Assembly: GCA_050084985.1 (NCBI GenBank)
Contig: JBITNC010000001.1
Coordinates: 188,914,001 to 188,978,000 of the forward strand
Source: Nageia nagi
Lineage: Eukaryota; Pinophyta
Reading direction: 5' to 3'
Length of the DNA stretch: 64,000 bases
The number at the start of each line of letters is the position of its first letter. The stretch's first letter is position 1. A program made the position numbers and the translations under genes. Under the pieces are notes generated by a model. It saw only the letters and a program-made list of their open reading frames with translations. It did not search any database and was not told the origin of the DNA. Positions 22,553-34,759 of this stretch are shown piece by piece.

Positions 22553-24525
22553 TCTTCCTAAATTTTTATTGGGTGAAGCTATGAGAAGTGCTATTTATAC
22601 TTTGAATAGGTGTCCCACAAAAGATGTTTAGAGTAAAACTCCTTTTGAGGCATAGTCAGAATGAAAACCCAACATTTCACACCTTAGGGTGTTTGGTTAT
22701 GAAGCATTCTCCTACATTATTTCTAAAAAAAGAAGAAGAAGTTAGATAAAAGAGTTAAAAAATGCATCTTTATGGGTTATGATAATTAACATAGAGGCTA
22801 CAAGCTCTACTCTCCAACCTATAAAGTAGTGTTCATTTCAAGAGATATTAAGTTCAATGAACTTTCTAAAGAATCTTCTTTTCATGAGGATGTTGATTTT
22901 CCAAAAGAATCTTCAGTTGCTCTTAGTAGGTTGGATATTGATATAGATAAGTCATCATAGGAACAAAATTCTCCAACATAAAGGATAACAAAGATAATGA
23001 CCTTGAACAAATCCTAAATTACTAAGATTGACAACAAACATGAGCCCTCAACCTTTAAAGAAGCTTTAAAGTATGAGTGTTGGATGGAAGCCATTAAAAT
23101 CAAGTATGACATGCTTATGAAAAATAAAACTTGGGACTTGATTCTTTATACCAATGAAAATAATGTGATTTATAATAAATGGATCTAAAAGGTCAAGTTC
23201 AATTTAGTAGGAGATATTGAGAAATACAAGGTAAGGTTAATAGCTAAAAGATTTTCTCAAAAATACAATGTAAATTATGAAAAAACCTTTGCTCCTATGG
23301 TAAAGATGCCTACTATAAAAGTTATCCTTGCTCTTTCTATAACTTAAGGATGGAAAGTTTTTCAATTTGATGTTAAAAGTGCATTTTTGAATGGTGATTT
23401 AGATGTGGAAATCTTCATGAATCAACCAAATGGTTTATTATGGAAGGTAAAGATTCCTTTATGTGCAAGCTAAAGAAGTCATTGTATGGAATTAAGCAAG
23501 CACCTCAAGCCTGATACAGAAAAATTTTAAGGTACTTTACAGACATTAGATTTTCCAAGTATTTTTTTGATTCTAATCTATATGTGCTCAATCAAGAAAA
23601 AGATGTGGTCTTGATTCTCCTTTATGTGGATGATCTTTTGATCACTAAAAACAATAATTAAATCATTCAAGAGTGCATATCCAAACTTAAAGCAATGTCT
23701 AAAATAATTGATCTTAGTCTTTTGCACTACTATCTTGAAATGCAAGTGTATTAATACAAGGATTGTACTTACCTCAGTCAATCTAAGTATAGATCAAACA
23801 TCTTGTCAAAGTTTGGAATGAAAGAGTGTAGATATGTTGTAATCTCAGTATCTTCTAAAATCACTACTTCTCTAAGTTTTAACTCTCAATTAGCTAATGC
23901 TACAGCTTATAAGTAATTAATTGGTAGTCTTTTGTATTTGACTATATTCAGGCTAGATATTGCCTTTGCAATGAATTTGATGGCATGATTCATGCAAAAA
24001 CCTTATGTTGAGCACCTCAATGCTATTAAATAAATCTTAAGGTATGTTGCAAAGACTAAGGATCTCCCTCTCAAGTATTTCAAAATACCCTCATTTGTTC
24101 TCTTTGAATTCTTAGATTCTAACTATGAAAGAGATAGAGATGATATGAAGTCAACCTCTACGTATGTGTTTAGCATTGGCTCAAGTGCTATCTCTCGAAC
24201 TTCTAAGAAGCAACCTACTATTTCTCTTTCATCATAAAAGTTGAATATCATGCCATGTCTATTACAACCTAAGAAGCCATTTGGTTAAGGCATCTTCTAA
24301 AAGAAATTAGGTATGAGCAAGGTGGCTCATCTATGATCTCTTCAGATAATCAATCAGCTATTTTTTTGGCTAAGAATCTAATGTTCCATCAAAGAATAAA
24401 ACATGTGAAAATCATGCCCATTTTATTAGAGAAAAGGTTCTTGATGGCATCATACACCTGGAGTATTATCCATCCAACTTGAACTCTATTGATTTATTCA
24501 CCAAGCCCCTCCCGAAAGCTTAGTT
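22553..24525 (+). pseudogene. C2 pol, part 2: integrase C-terminus, reverse transcriptase, RNase H
   Basis: Continues the integrase split by G1 (LPKFLLGEAMRSAIYTLNR, then SKTPFEA and the HLRVFGY motif). The reverse transcriptase starts at about 23080. Landmarks are a QFDVKSAFLNGDL-like stretch near 23360-23400 and the active site YVDDLLIT at about 23619-23642. RNase H runs to about 24520 with TKHV-like and FTKPL-like ends. Many stops and at least four frameshifts. It is parallel to C1 27100-29158, which helps in reading through damage. Confidence 0.88.
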
Positions 24526-25389
24526 TTGTAAGCTTAAAGATGCTATCGAGTTAGTGAAGTTTCCCTAAAGGGGGAGTGAAGTTTGGATTCTTGTATTGAA
24601 TTCATATTTATGATTATAACTTCACCTCTAGAAGGATTTTATGCTATATAATATTTATTTTATTATACACCTTCATGGTAAGTTCACTCTACGTGAGGAA
24701 CTTGTATAAATTGGCCAATATTGCATTGTTCAATTATCCATATGTGAGAAACTCTTATATGTCTTTTGACACTATTCAGTTATCCATATATGAGGAGCTC
24801 ATATGTGCATACTCTATTTTTGGTCAATCTAGCATTGTTTAGTTATCCATGTGTTAGGAACTCTTATGTGTCTTTTGGCACTATTGAGTTATCCATATAT
24901 GAGGAACTTGTGTGTGCATGATCTATTTTTTAATGATAATCAACACATATTTTATATATACAGCAAGTGATTATAAGTTTTTTACATGGCATCTTTGTGA
25001 TAACTTATAGTGCACCATTGATCAATTCATGATGGCATTTGTGTGATTCATCTATCCTTGTTGATATGAATATGATGCATCTAACTGATCTTGTTATTTG
25101 AGTTACTTATGACTTGTAGGTTCCTTTGAGATTGCAAGTTACTTACCTTAGGTATGCAAGCTCTTAGAGACTCTTCATGACTTCTAATTGGATGACTAAT
25201 TCATGTACATTGAAATTGGTTATGGTTAATGATTGTATTTGACAAAGTAGTGAGTCTCAAACTAGATCTTTTTTACTTTACAAATATGTAAAAGTTCTCA
25301 TCTTCATTGTATCTATTTGGAGGAGGACTTTCTTACTTTCTCTTCTTCTTGTCTTACTTGCTTTATCCCAATATTGCATTAAAGGAGAG
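24526..25389 (+). other. C2 3' untranslated region with polypurine tract
   Basis: About 860 bp. A block of about 120 bp built on GTTATCCATATGTGAGGAACTC occurs twice at about 24720-24930, while C1 has it once (29380-29470), so it duplicated in C2 or its parent. The polypurine tract AAAGGAGAG at 25381-25389 abuts the LTR. Confidence 0.8.
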
Positions 25390-25894
25390 TGTTGGAATGT
25401 ATAATGCATTACTGTAAAGGTTATATTAAATCTTGTATGTGAATTCACTAATACTTAACGATATCATTTGATACCTTAAGTATTTAAATGAATATAATAA
25501 TGTTACTTATCCTACACTCCATGTCATGAGCATGCCCTTTGGGTAAAAGAATGTGCATATCATACTTTTGTACATTGGATAAAAGAATGATCTAAAGAGG
25601 GATTTTAACCTATAAATAGAAAACTCCCTCTTTATGATCATACATCAATTTATGGAGTAAAGTTATGCTATAGGATAAAAGTGTACGAGTCAAGATTAAG
25701 AGGATTGTAAGAGAGTTGTATTTGTGATTGAAGTAAAGATCTAAATAGTGGATGTACTCTTAGTTGGAGGAACCACTTTACATCTTGATTTATTTTGTGA
25801 TATTATCTTATTTGTGAGATTGTTAGATGAGTATTGTGAGCTTTCAAGAGATCTTGATTGTTTAATAATTATCTTGTTAGTGTTAGTTCCTTCA
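25390..25894 (+). repeat. C2 3' LTR
   Basis: 505 bp, TGTTGGAATG to CCTTCA. TATA at 25611-25618. Shares with 9542-10045 the traits TTAGATGAGTATT and the lack of the C1-type TTTTGTAATAAT. Confidence 0.93.
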
Positions 25895-25899
25895 AAAAC
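25895..25899. repeat. Target-site duplication of C2, right copy (AAAAC)
   Basis: One transition from the left copy AAAAT at 9537-9541. Confidence 0.8.
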
Positions 25900-26215
25900 T
25901 CTTTTCAAGAAGAAGTTCAACCATCAAAAGAAATTTTATTTTTTTTCCTTCAAAAGGTTTGAAAAAAGAGGCAATGGCTACAATAGCAATAGGAACAAAA
26001 AAAATAATAACACAGTAATAGGAACAATGGTAACAACAACCACTTCAAGTAAAGAGATGGAAAAGGAAAAGCAAACAATCCATATCTTAAGGAAAAATTT
26101 GATGGTGATTATACCTATTATGGCATTAAAGGTCATAAAGAAGTTGTTTGCTACAAAAAGAAAAGAGAAAAAAAAAATAAAGGCAATGGAAATGTAAAGA
26201 ACTACAAAAGAAAGA
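25900..26215 (+). pseudogene. C1 gag, 3' part (basic linker and knuckle)
   Basis: Resumes the gag cut at 9541: LFKKKFNHQKKFYFF, then an Asn/Lys linker and a degenerate knuckle near 26100-26160 (YTYYGIKGHKEVVCYKKK) with the two leading Cys replaced by Tyr. The upstream open frame that seems to run from 25748 is LTR sequence fused by chance. Confidence 0.85.
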
Positions 26216-29158
26216 AGAATATTCATGTTGGTTTTATTACATCATTCTACTCCATGTCTTACTCTTTTTCATCTAATTGGATTGTTGACTTTGGTTGCAT
26301 TAATCACTTATGCTTTGAAAAAGAAAACTTTGAAAACTTTCATAATATAATAAGGATGTAGTTGTGATAGGTGATAACTCTACCTTTGAAGTGCAAGGAA
26401 TTGGAAGTGTGCTAATTCATAAAAAGGATCTTAAAAATATACTCTATATTCCTAAGTTAAGGATGAACCTTCTCTCTATGATCCAAGTTGTTAGAAAATG
26501 GTACTCTTTTGAGTTTGACTCTTAATTTTGTTGCATTAAGAAAGGACTTGCTACTTTGGTTAAAAGATCAGTGAAAGATAACCTCTACATTATGGATCAA
26601 GTTCCATCAAAGATGTGTCTTACTTCTAATATGTGTTCTAGAGGTAATATTTGGCACCATTATTTAGGGCATCTTAACCATAAGAGTATTAAAGTCATGA
26701 AAGACCAAAAACTTATGAAAGGTTTGCCTTTAATTTCTCCTTTAGTTGGTCTATACAAGAAGTGCATTCTTGGCAAGATGCATAGATAAAAATTTGAAAA
26801 AGATAAGGTAATAAGAGCATCTCAACCTTATCAACTTGTGCATTCATATTTGATAGGTCAATTTCAAACTAAGTCACTTGGAGGAGCATATTACATTTTG
26901 ATTTTCATTGATGACTTTAGTAGGATGACCTTTGGGTATCTACTTGAGAATAAGGATCAAATATTTGAGAGTTTTGAGGTTTTTAAGGCCTTTGTTAAGA
27001 ATCAAACTAACCTTAAAATCAAGATGTTGAGATCAAATAATGGGAGAGAATATAATAGCAATGAATTCAATGACTATTATGTTAGGTATGAAATCAAGAG
27101 GTAGTTTACAATTCCTTACACTCCTTAGTAGAATGGTGTTGTTAAAAGAAAAAATAAAATAATTATAGAGATGGCTAGATGCATGTTGGGTAATCTTTCT
27201 AATTTCTTATGGGGTGAAGCTGTGAGCATTGCTATTTACACCTTGAATAGATGTACCACAAAATCTATTCAAAGTAAAACTCCTTTTGAGACTTGGTCAA
27301 CAAGAAAACCTAACATTTCTCATCTTAAGGTGTTTGGTTGTGAAATATTCTCTTACATTATTTTTAAGAAAAGAAAAAAGTTGGATAAAAAAGCTAAAAA
27401 ATGCAATCTTTATAGGTTATGACAGTCAATATAGAGGCTATAGCATATACTCTTCATCCTATAAAGCAGTGTTCACTTCAAGGGATGTAAAGTTCAATGA
27501 ACTTCTTGATGAATTTGCTTTTAATGAGGATGTTGATGATCTACAGGATTCTTCAGTTGCACCTAGCTAGTTAGATATTAATGTAGATAAATCACCTCAG
27601 GAACAAAACCCTCCAACTCAAAGGGTAACAAGGAGCATGACCTTGAACAAATCTTTATTTGCCAAGATTGACAACAAGCATGAGCCCTCAACCTTAAAAA
27701 TAGCTTCTAAGCACGAGTGCTGAATGGAAACCATGAAAGTGAAGTATAAAGTGCTTATAAAAAATAAAACTTGGGACTTGATTCCTTATTCTAATAAGAA
27801 TAATGTGATTGGTAATAAGTGAATCTATATGTTCAAGTTCAATTTAGTTAGAGATATTGAGAAATACAAGGCAAAGTTAGTAGCTAAAGGTTTTGCTCAA
27901 AAATATGGTATAGATTATGAGAAAAACTTTGCTCCTGTGGTAAAAATGCCTACTATACAAATTATCTTTTCTCTTTTTACAGCTCAAGGATGGAAATTTT
28001 TTTCAACTTGATGTCAAGAGTGCATTTTTCAATGGTGATTTAGATGTGAAAATCTTCATGAATCAACCAGAAGGGTTTATTATGGAAGATAAAGAACCCT
28101 TTATGTCCAAGCTAAAGAAGTCATTGCATAGACTTATGCAAGCACCTAGAGCCTTATATAGAAAGATTTCAAGGTACTTTGTAGATATTGGTTTCTTCAA
28201 GTGTTTTTTTATTCTAATATATATCTATTTAATAAAAAAAAAGACATGGTCTTGATTCTCTTTTATGTGGATGATCTTTTGATAACTAGGAATAATGATA
28301 AAATCATTCAAGAGTGTATATCCAAACTTAAAGCAATGTTTGAAATAATTGATTTTGGTCTCTTACACTACTATATTGGAATGCAAGTGTATTAATACAA
28401 AGATTGTACTTATCTCAATCAATCTAAGTATATATCAAACATCTTGCAAAAGTTTAAAATGGAGGAGTGTAGATATGCTATGATCTTAGTCTCTCTTGAA
28501 ATCACTATTTCTCTGAGCTTCAACTCTTAATTGGTTGATGCTATAGCTTATAGGCAATAGTATTTTGTATTTGACTATATTCAAGCCAGATATTACCTCT
28601 ATAGTGAATCTGATGGCACGATTCATGTAGAAACCTTATGTTGAGCACCTCAATGCTATTAAGCAAATCTTAAGGTATGTTGTAGGGACTAAGGATATTG
28701 CTCTCAAGTATTCTAAGTTACCCTCATTTATTCTCTTTGGATTCTCAAATTCTAACTATGGGGGAGATAGAGATGTCAAGAAATCAACCTCTATGTATAT
28801 GTTTAACATTAGTTTAGGTGCTATCTCTTGGGCTTCCAAGAGGCAACCTAATGTCTCTCTTTTCACCATAGAAGCTGAATATAATGCCATGTCTATTGCA
28901 ACCTAGGAAGCCATTTGGCTAAGGCATATTTTGAAAGAAATTGGATATGAGCAAGGTGGCTCATCTTTGATCTCTTTAGATAATCAATCGACTATTTTTT
29001 TGGCTAAGAATCTTGTGTTCCATCAGAGAACAAAACATGTGGAAATCCATGCCCATTTTATTAGGGAGAAGGTTATTGATAGCAACATACACCTAGAGTA
29101 TTGTTCATCCAACTTGAACTTCATTGATTTGTTCACCAAGCCCCTCCAAAAAGCTTAG
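26216..29158 (+). pseudogene. C1 pol: protease, integrase, reverse transcriptase, RNase H
   Basis: Protease site at about 26280 reads WIVDFGCINHLCF (the family has D-S-G). GAG-pre-integrase at 26640-26790. The integrase has lost all three catalytic acids: VHSYLIGQF (Asp to Tyr), RSNNGREYNS (Asp to Asn), NGVVKRKN (Glu to Lys). HLKVFGC near 27326 marks its end. Reverse transcriptase 27790-28400 has [18 protein letters not shown], a frameshift near 28008, SAFFNGDL and the site YVDDLLIT at about 28265. RNase H ends with an open stretch 28931-29158 (LVFHQRTKHVEIHAHFIREK, then IDLFTKPL). Several stops and frame changes. Not functional. Confidence 0.9.
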
Positions 29159-29935
29159 ATCTATAAGCTTAGGTATGCTATCGGGTTGGTGAAGTTGCCC
29201 TCAAGGGGGAGTGAAGTTTGAATTCTTATGTTGAATTCATGTTTGTGATGACCAATTCACCCCTAGAAGGATTTTGTGCTATATAGTGTTGATTTTGTTG
29301 TACACCTTCATGGTAAGTTTGCTCTATGTGAGAAACTTGTATAAAATTTTAAAAGCAAAAGATTGGCCAATCTAGCACTATTTAGTTATCCATATGAGAG
29401 GAACTCTTATGTGTTTTTTGACACTGCTCAGTAATCCATATGTGAGGAACTCATATGTGCATGCTCTATTTTGTAATTATAATCAACACATATTTTATAT
29501 ATACCAAGTGACTATAAGTTTTTTGATATGGCATATTTATGATGACTTATAGTGCACCATTGATCAGTTCATGATGGCATTTATGTGATGCATCTATCAT
29601 TGTTAAGATGAATATGTTGCATCTAACTAATCTTGTTATTTGAGCTACTTATGACTTGCATGTTCTTTTGAGTATGTAGGTTACTTACCTCAGGTATGTA
29701 GGCTCTTGGAGACTCTTCATGACTTCTGATTGGATGACTAGTTCATGTACATTGAAATCGGTTGTGGTTAATGATTGTATTTGGCAAAGTAGTGAATCTT
29801 AAACTAGATCTTTATTAGTTCACAAATAAGTAAAAAGTTCTCAACTCTGTTGTATCTATTTGGAAGAGGACTCTCTTACTTTCTCTTCTTTCTTCTCTTT
29901 TATTCGCTCTATCCTAATATCGCATTAAGGGAGAG
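29159..29935 (+). other. C1 3' untranslated region with polypurine tract
   Basis: Collinear with C2 24526-25389 but with one copy of the TATCCATATGTGAGGAACTC block. Polypurine run AAGGGAGAG at 29927-29935. Confidence 0.8.
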
Positions 29936-30434
29936 TGTTGGAATGTATAATGTATTATTGTAAAGGTTTTGTAATAATATTCTATGTAAATTCACTAATA
30001 CTTAAGCGTATCATTTGATACCTTAAGTATTTAAGTGAATATGGTAATGTTACTTGTCCTACACTCCATGTAATGAGCATGCCCCTTAGGTAAAAAGATG
30101 TGCATGTCATGCTTTTGCACATTGGATAAAAGGGTGATCTAAAGAGGGATTTTGGCCTATAAATAGAAGGCTCCCTCTTTGTGATCACATACCAATTATG
30201 GAGTAAAGTTATGCTATAGGATAGAAGTGTAGGAGATGAGATTATGAGGATTATAAGAGAGTTGTATTTGTGATTAAAGTAAAGATCTAGTTAGTGGATG
30301 TACTTCAAATTGGACAAACCACTTACATCTTGAGTTACTTTGTGAGATTGCTTTATGAGTTATTGAGATGTGTTTGCGAGTTTTCAAGAGATCTTGGTTG
30401 TTTAGGAATTATCTTGTTAATGTTAGTTCCTTCA
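29936..30434 (+). repeat. C1 3' LTR
   Basis: 499 bp, pairs with 5724-6222. TATA at 30158-30165. Confidence 0.93.
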
Positions 30435-30439
30435 AAAAT
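30435..30439. repeat. Target-site duplication of C1, right copy (AAAAT)
   Basis: Exact match to 5719-5723. Confidence 0.85.
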
Positions 30440-32940
30440 GTTACACAGTAATCTTATCTCACCAATTAGCATCATCACCATAGCAAGGAAGTATCTCTAA
30501 ATTCTAAAATTAGTAATATCTTTTTCTCTTTCTCACTTTGAAAATGTGGTCTCAGGTTCTTCCACCACATCTCCAAAGGGGACAAAATATAAACATCTAA
30601 ATTTAATTTTTGGTTTATTTAAAATTCATTAATTTAGGTATCTAAAATGATTATATGAATTGAAGGAAAATATCAATATTCTAATTTCAAATTTAAAAAT
30701 AAAGGTTAGTTAATCCTCTTATTATATTATTTCTTAAGAAGGTATAAAAGGAGGTATCAAAGAAATTTCAAATCATGAATTCTCTTTATAATTAAGATGT
30801 TGAAACATTTAAAATGGATGTTCACTCTCATGATGATGAAGCTTTGTATGATCATATTGCAAACCCTTTCTTGAGGAACCAAGGTTCAAAACTCCATAAC
30901 TATTATTCTACAAGCTCTATGAGCTTATTGAAATAGTAATTTTCAAGCTAATTCATCAATGAAGATATTAAAAGTATTTTTATAAGTTAAAGATCATTTT
31001 ATACTAAAATATTAAATCTTTCATGAACTCATTCAAAACCCTCATAACTTTCATTTCCAACAAAAACTCCTATTTTTTAAATGTTTTCATTTCCAAAGAG
31101 TTGCAGTGCCATCCTTATGTAATTTTTAGGGTTCCTATGATTTTGATTCCTTTATTTTAGTTATTTCATGTACATTTTTTAGCAGATATTTTATTTCATA
31201 TTTTATTTTGGCTACAAATCTTTGAGGATGAACTTGATCATCATTGAGGTTGATCCTAACCCCTACAAAATCTAGGGAAAGCATTAATTCCCCTAAAACC
31301 ATTCATGTTTTAAGGATCTTTGGGAGACGATTTGGTAGTACTTCTCAAACATTTTGATCCATTTGAAATAAATCCACAAGTATCTCTTTTATATTTCATG
31401 TTGTTTAATGCTATCTCTATAGTTGTTATGCTTAGTTATAGTTTTTTATTTTAGATCTCTTATGCACCTTGGTTCAATAGTTTGCATTATATGCTATATC
31501 ATTTCTTCTTATCAATTTCTATTTTATCATTTATAGAAAAAGTAATTTATTTGTAGATTAAATATTGCAAAGCATTTCATTTTCTCTACAATGTTAGATT
31601 ATACATATTTAAGAACTTAGTATGTACATTTTACTATTCATGGCTACTTTTGCATAGTTTTCCATTTGCACAATCACTATTTTCTCAAGTGGTAAGCAAA
31701 GATTATTGATGATTCAAAAATCCACTCTACTTTTCATGCTATTTAAATGCCTTTAAATAGGCTAAAATATAAGTAATACCACATGGGTTTAGCACATAGT
31801 TTAAAAATACAATGGGCCTATTATTATTTTCATATTTTCGGCTATTTTGACTACTAGCCCCACTTGGATTGCATCATGCTCTTTTGATTAAAAAGAACTC
31901 AACTCATGAGTTCCTCTAATACAGAAAGTGATAACATCCATGAACTAAACTCACTCCTTAAGAGAAACATTAAGAGAAATGTGCAAGATGAATCTACAAG
32001 GTTAAAGAACTACTTATCACTACTTACTAATTTTAGTAAATCCATTATTATTAGTAATAGGACTTATTAATTTTAGTAATCCTAGAATATAGCTCAAATA
32101 CGATCCAAAATAGAATCATACATTCGTTATTCAATATGAAGTCTATTCTAAAATATCAACCCTGCTCTAGTTCTACAATAAAAGATAATAAAATATTTCG
32201 ATATTGGAAAATGAAAAAATTACATTGAAAGCTAATTTTGGACCACTAGATGAAGGTTTCAGGCCTAAAAATCATCAAAAATCAACCAAGGCCAAGCAAT
32301 AGGCTTTGCAAAATCCTTAACAACTCAATGTTGCACACATTAAAAGTAGAGCCAAACAAACACCAAAATAAAAAATTATGCCCCTAACAAGGCGCAACAT
32401 TGTCCTCTAGTTGAAAAGAACTCAACCCTTGAATTCTTCTTATTTCAGAAAATGAAAACATCCATGAATAAAATATACTCATCTAGAAAATTTCTTAAAA
32501 GCAATATGCAATGTAAAAATCTACAAATGTTTATAGATCTCACCCAATCCAAAATGTTTTTGATGAATACCAAACCCATAACATTTATGATGTACCATGA
32601 ACCTATAAACTTTCCAAAACCCATTCACTTGCATTATCTAAACTCTCTCATTTCTGTCCATCGAAACTATATAAAACCCTATGGAAATACTTCACACCAA
32701 ATACCAACACTCCTCAAGTGGCACAAGTTGGGTATCCTTTAATTAGCCAATAAATTTCAGCCAAGGACTTATTACAAATTCATACACTAATACATTCGAA
32801 TCAAGATATGTACCATCTCCTACTGCACCTTTTCCTGCAGCATATCATTACCCCTTCACTATTCTCCAAAAGAACATTTTCATAATAATTTTCTTCACGA
32901 AAAAATAATCACAGCCATAATTGTACATATTTAGTCACAG
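30440..32940. other. Unassigned AT-rich DNA
   Basis: No reading frame, LTR pair or RNA gene that I can support. The open frame at 32452-32742 is plain AT-rich translation. Confidence 0.4.
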
Positions 32941-33171
32941 TCACATAGGCCAATCACCATCTCCAAAACCAGTCGGTGGCCATGCCTCCTGCCCTATCTC
33001 AGTCACATGAACTAAATACATGTTGAATGGGATGCTAACAAACATGAGAAGCCATGTGCACTCTTGATCACCATTGTATTTCATGGTAGGTAGTGCACTC
33101 CAAACTGTAATCCACCTACCAACTTTAAAACAACAAACCACGAACCTATGTGTCTTCCTACACCTTCTCAT
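32941..33171 (-). CDS. Unrecognised 76-codon open frame
   Basis: Starts at ATG 33171 and ends TGA at 32941-32943. Composition is more protein-like than its surroundings (Trp, Cys, Gly, Pro present), with a hydrophobic stretch (LLMFVSIPFNMYLV) and a C-terminal end GFGDGDWPM. No intron signals or start context seen. It might be an exon of something larger: the minus strand from 33460 to 33180 also has somewhat higher GC. No function can be given. Confidence 0.25.
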   Translation of the reverse strand: MRRCRKTHRFVVCCFKVGRWITVWSALPTMKYNGDQECTWLLMFVSIPFNMYLVHVTEIGQEAWPPTGFGDGDWPM

Positions 33172-34408
33172 GACGCCCTCTTTTGATAGTGGTTTTCTAC
33201 TGTCAGGGTTGGGAGCTTCTTCACAACTGCAGCCGAGTGAAAACCACTCACTATTTTTTGAAGAATATCAACATCCTCTCCCAAGTATTCTGTCTAAAGG
33301 GCACTGGGAAAAAGTATGTCTTCCGTGAACACAACGGATTGCAACTGATGATGAGAGGATAGACAAACTCACCCTAACGAACAATCTTTTTTTTCGTTGA
33401 ATGCAGAATAATAAAAGATAGACTGGAGAGAACTCTATCATGCAACGAATATAATGCGGAACAAGGTTTTCAACGCCTCCATGATATCTCTCTCAAACCT
33501 CCTATCAAAAATACCACAAGCACTAGTTTCCTGCAAAATTGCTTACATAATCCACCCAAGAAATCCATCAAGCAACAAAATCCATCCATAGGTTTGCTGC
33601 AAATTTTTTCCCTTAAGATGCCAACGTTGCTCACTAATTTCCTGCGTAGATCGGAGAACCTTCCCACGAACTATTGAAGGATGCCAAAATATTAGATGTA
33701 CTAAAATAGATTACATTTACTTCTATTACTTACAAACGTAACATTTCAATATTTCAACATCCGTTACTATACTCTAATACCATGAAAGAAATCCATGTAA
33801 AGCTTACTCAGAAAAGTTGGATTTGTTAAGTGGGTAATTTTAGTAATGGAGATGTGAGTTCAAAATCTAACATCCTTCTCATAATTTAATGATTTTACAC
33901 ACTGTCTGTGCAACTTCAAGTAGTTAGGATAGAGTCTAAGTATTCTTCAAAATAAAAAAGAGGATTTAATTTTTTTTTTAAATATAAAATCAAAAATATA
34001 ATTACAAAATATTTAACGAAATCACTTCTAGCTTCGAGATCCATGTCAAAAATCAATAACACAAGTAGAAAAGTCTTGGACCCTTTTATAATTGTGATTT
34101 ACAATATCTAGTGGAATCTACAATGTTACTTAACTTCTAAAGACTTACAATAATCCAAAGGAAAATTAAATCGCTTCTTCAAGACTTCTTATTTTCTATA
34201 CCATTCTCATATTCTGGAAACTTTTGTATAATCAACAAGAGACTTGTTCTAATCAATCTTTATATTAGATTTATTAGTTCAAATAGGTACACATGATTTC
34301 GACATCGAAGAGTATAAAATATCAAACTTTGAAAATCTATAAATAAATAATTTTTAAAAAGTTACATTAAATTGACTAAACATTGGCCAACAAAAATAAA
34401 ACACATGT
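33172..34408. other. Unassigned DNA
   Basis: 33180-33680 is less AT-rich than its flanks and has a 65-codon minus open frame (33470-33667) without recognisable motifs. Beyond 33680 nothing is seen. Confidence 0.35.
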
Positions 34409-34759
34409 TTATATCTCCCCCAATTGGTGTTTGATCTCATCAATTCGCCCTTGCATTCCAATGAGGATCATATGTGTTCTTTCCAAGGATTCATCCACCA
34501 TTTCTTGCATATTTAATCTTGAAGTTAGAACTTCTTCCTCCATGGCTTTATCTTGTTTCAACAGTTTGAGAGTGTGTCATTGTTAGAGACTTTCAATGTT
34601 TGACCTCATCTTAATTGTGTTTACCTCCTTCATGGAGCTTTGGATGTGACATGGAACTTCATCTCCATGCATGATGTCCTCCTCACTCTAAGAGATCTCC
34701 ATAGGTTTGCTTCCATAGCTCTCAATATCATCCATTTTCACCTTTTCTTTACGAGTCAT
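34409..34759 (-). pseudogene. Decayed helical reading frame, 117 codons
   Basis: From ATG 34759 one frame runs to TAA at 34409-34411 with three internal stops (one near 34709, two near 34585). It reads TRKEKVKMDDIESYGSKPME, later KLLKQDKAMEEEVLTSRLNM, then LIGMQGRIDEIKHQLGEI. This looks like a mostly helical, charged protein, possibly the N-terminal part of a retrotransposon gag, but I do not recognise it. Confidence 0.4.

Larger units (their letters stand above)
9542..25894 (+). mobile_element. C2: Ty1/copia element nested in C1, carrying G1
   Basis: Second copy of the C1 family. LTRs lie at 9542-10045 and 25390-25894, with about 55 differences in 505 bp by hand count. Its size without G1 is about 8.87 kb. 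It inserted into the C1 gag in the same orientation. It keeps a proper primer-binding site and polypurine tract. The integrase was later split by G1. Frames are interrupted by stops and shifts throughout, so it is not autonomous now. Confidence 0.93.
5724..30434 (+). mobile_element. C1: outer Ty1/copia element carrying nested C2 and G1
   Basis: Copia-type retrotransposon with LTRs at 5724-6222 and 29936-30434 (499 bp each), both starting TGTTGGAATG and ending CCTTCA, and an exact AAAAT target duplication. Subtracting the nested C2 plus one target duplication leaves about 8.35 kb. The order is LTR, a very long leader of about 2.7 kb, gag, protease, integrase, reverse transcriptase, RNase H, LTR. 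The two LTRs share private traits (such as the stretch TTTTGTAATAATATTC) that the C2 LTRs lack, which proves the pairing. A hand count gives about 8 percent difference between them. The element is dead: gag is split, the primer-binding site is gone and catalytic residues are changed. Confidence 0.93.

Noticed and set aside
25748-26197. 149-codon open frame that seems to join an N-terminal part to copia gag.
   Set aside because: Its first 49 codons are LTR sequence (25748-25894) and its end runs in the wrong frame of the gag linker. An accidental fusion.
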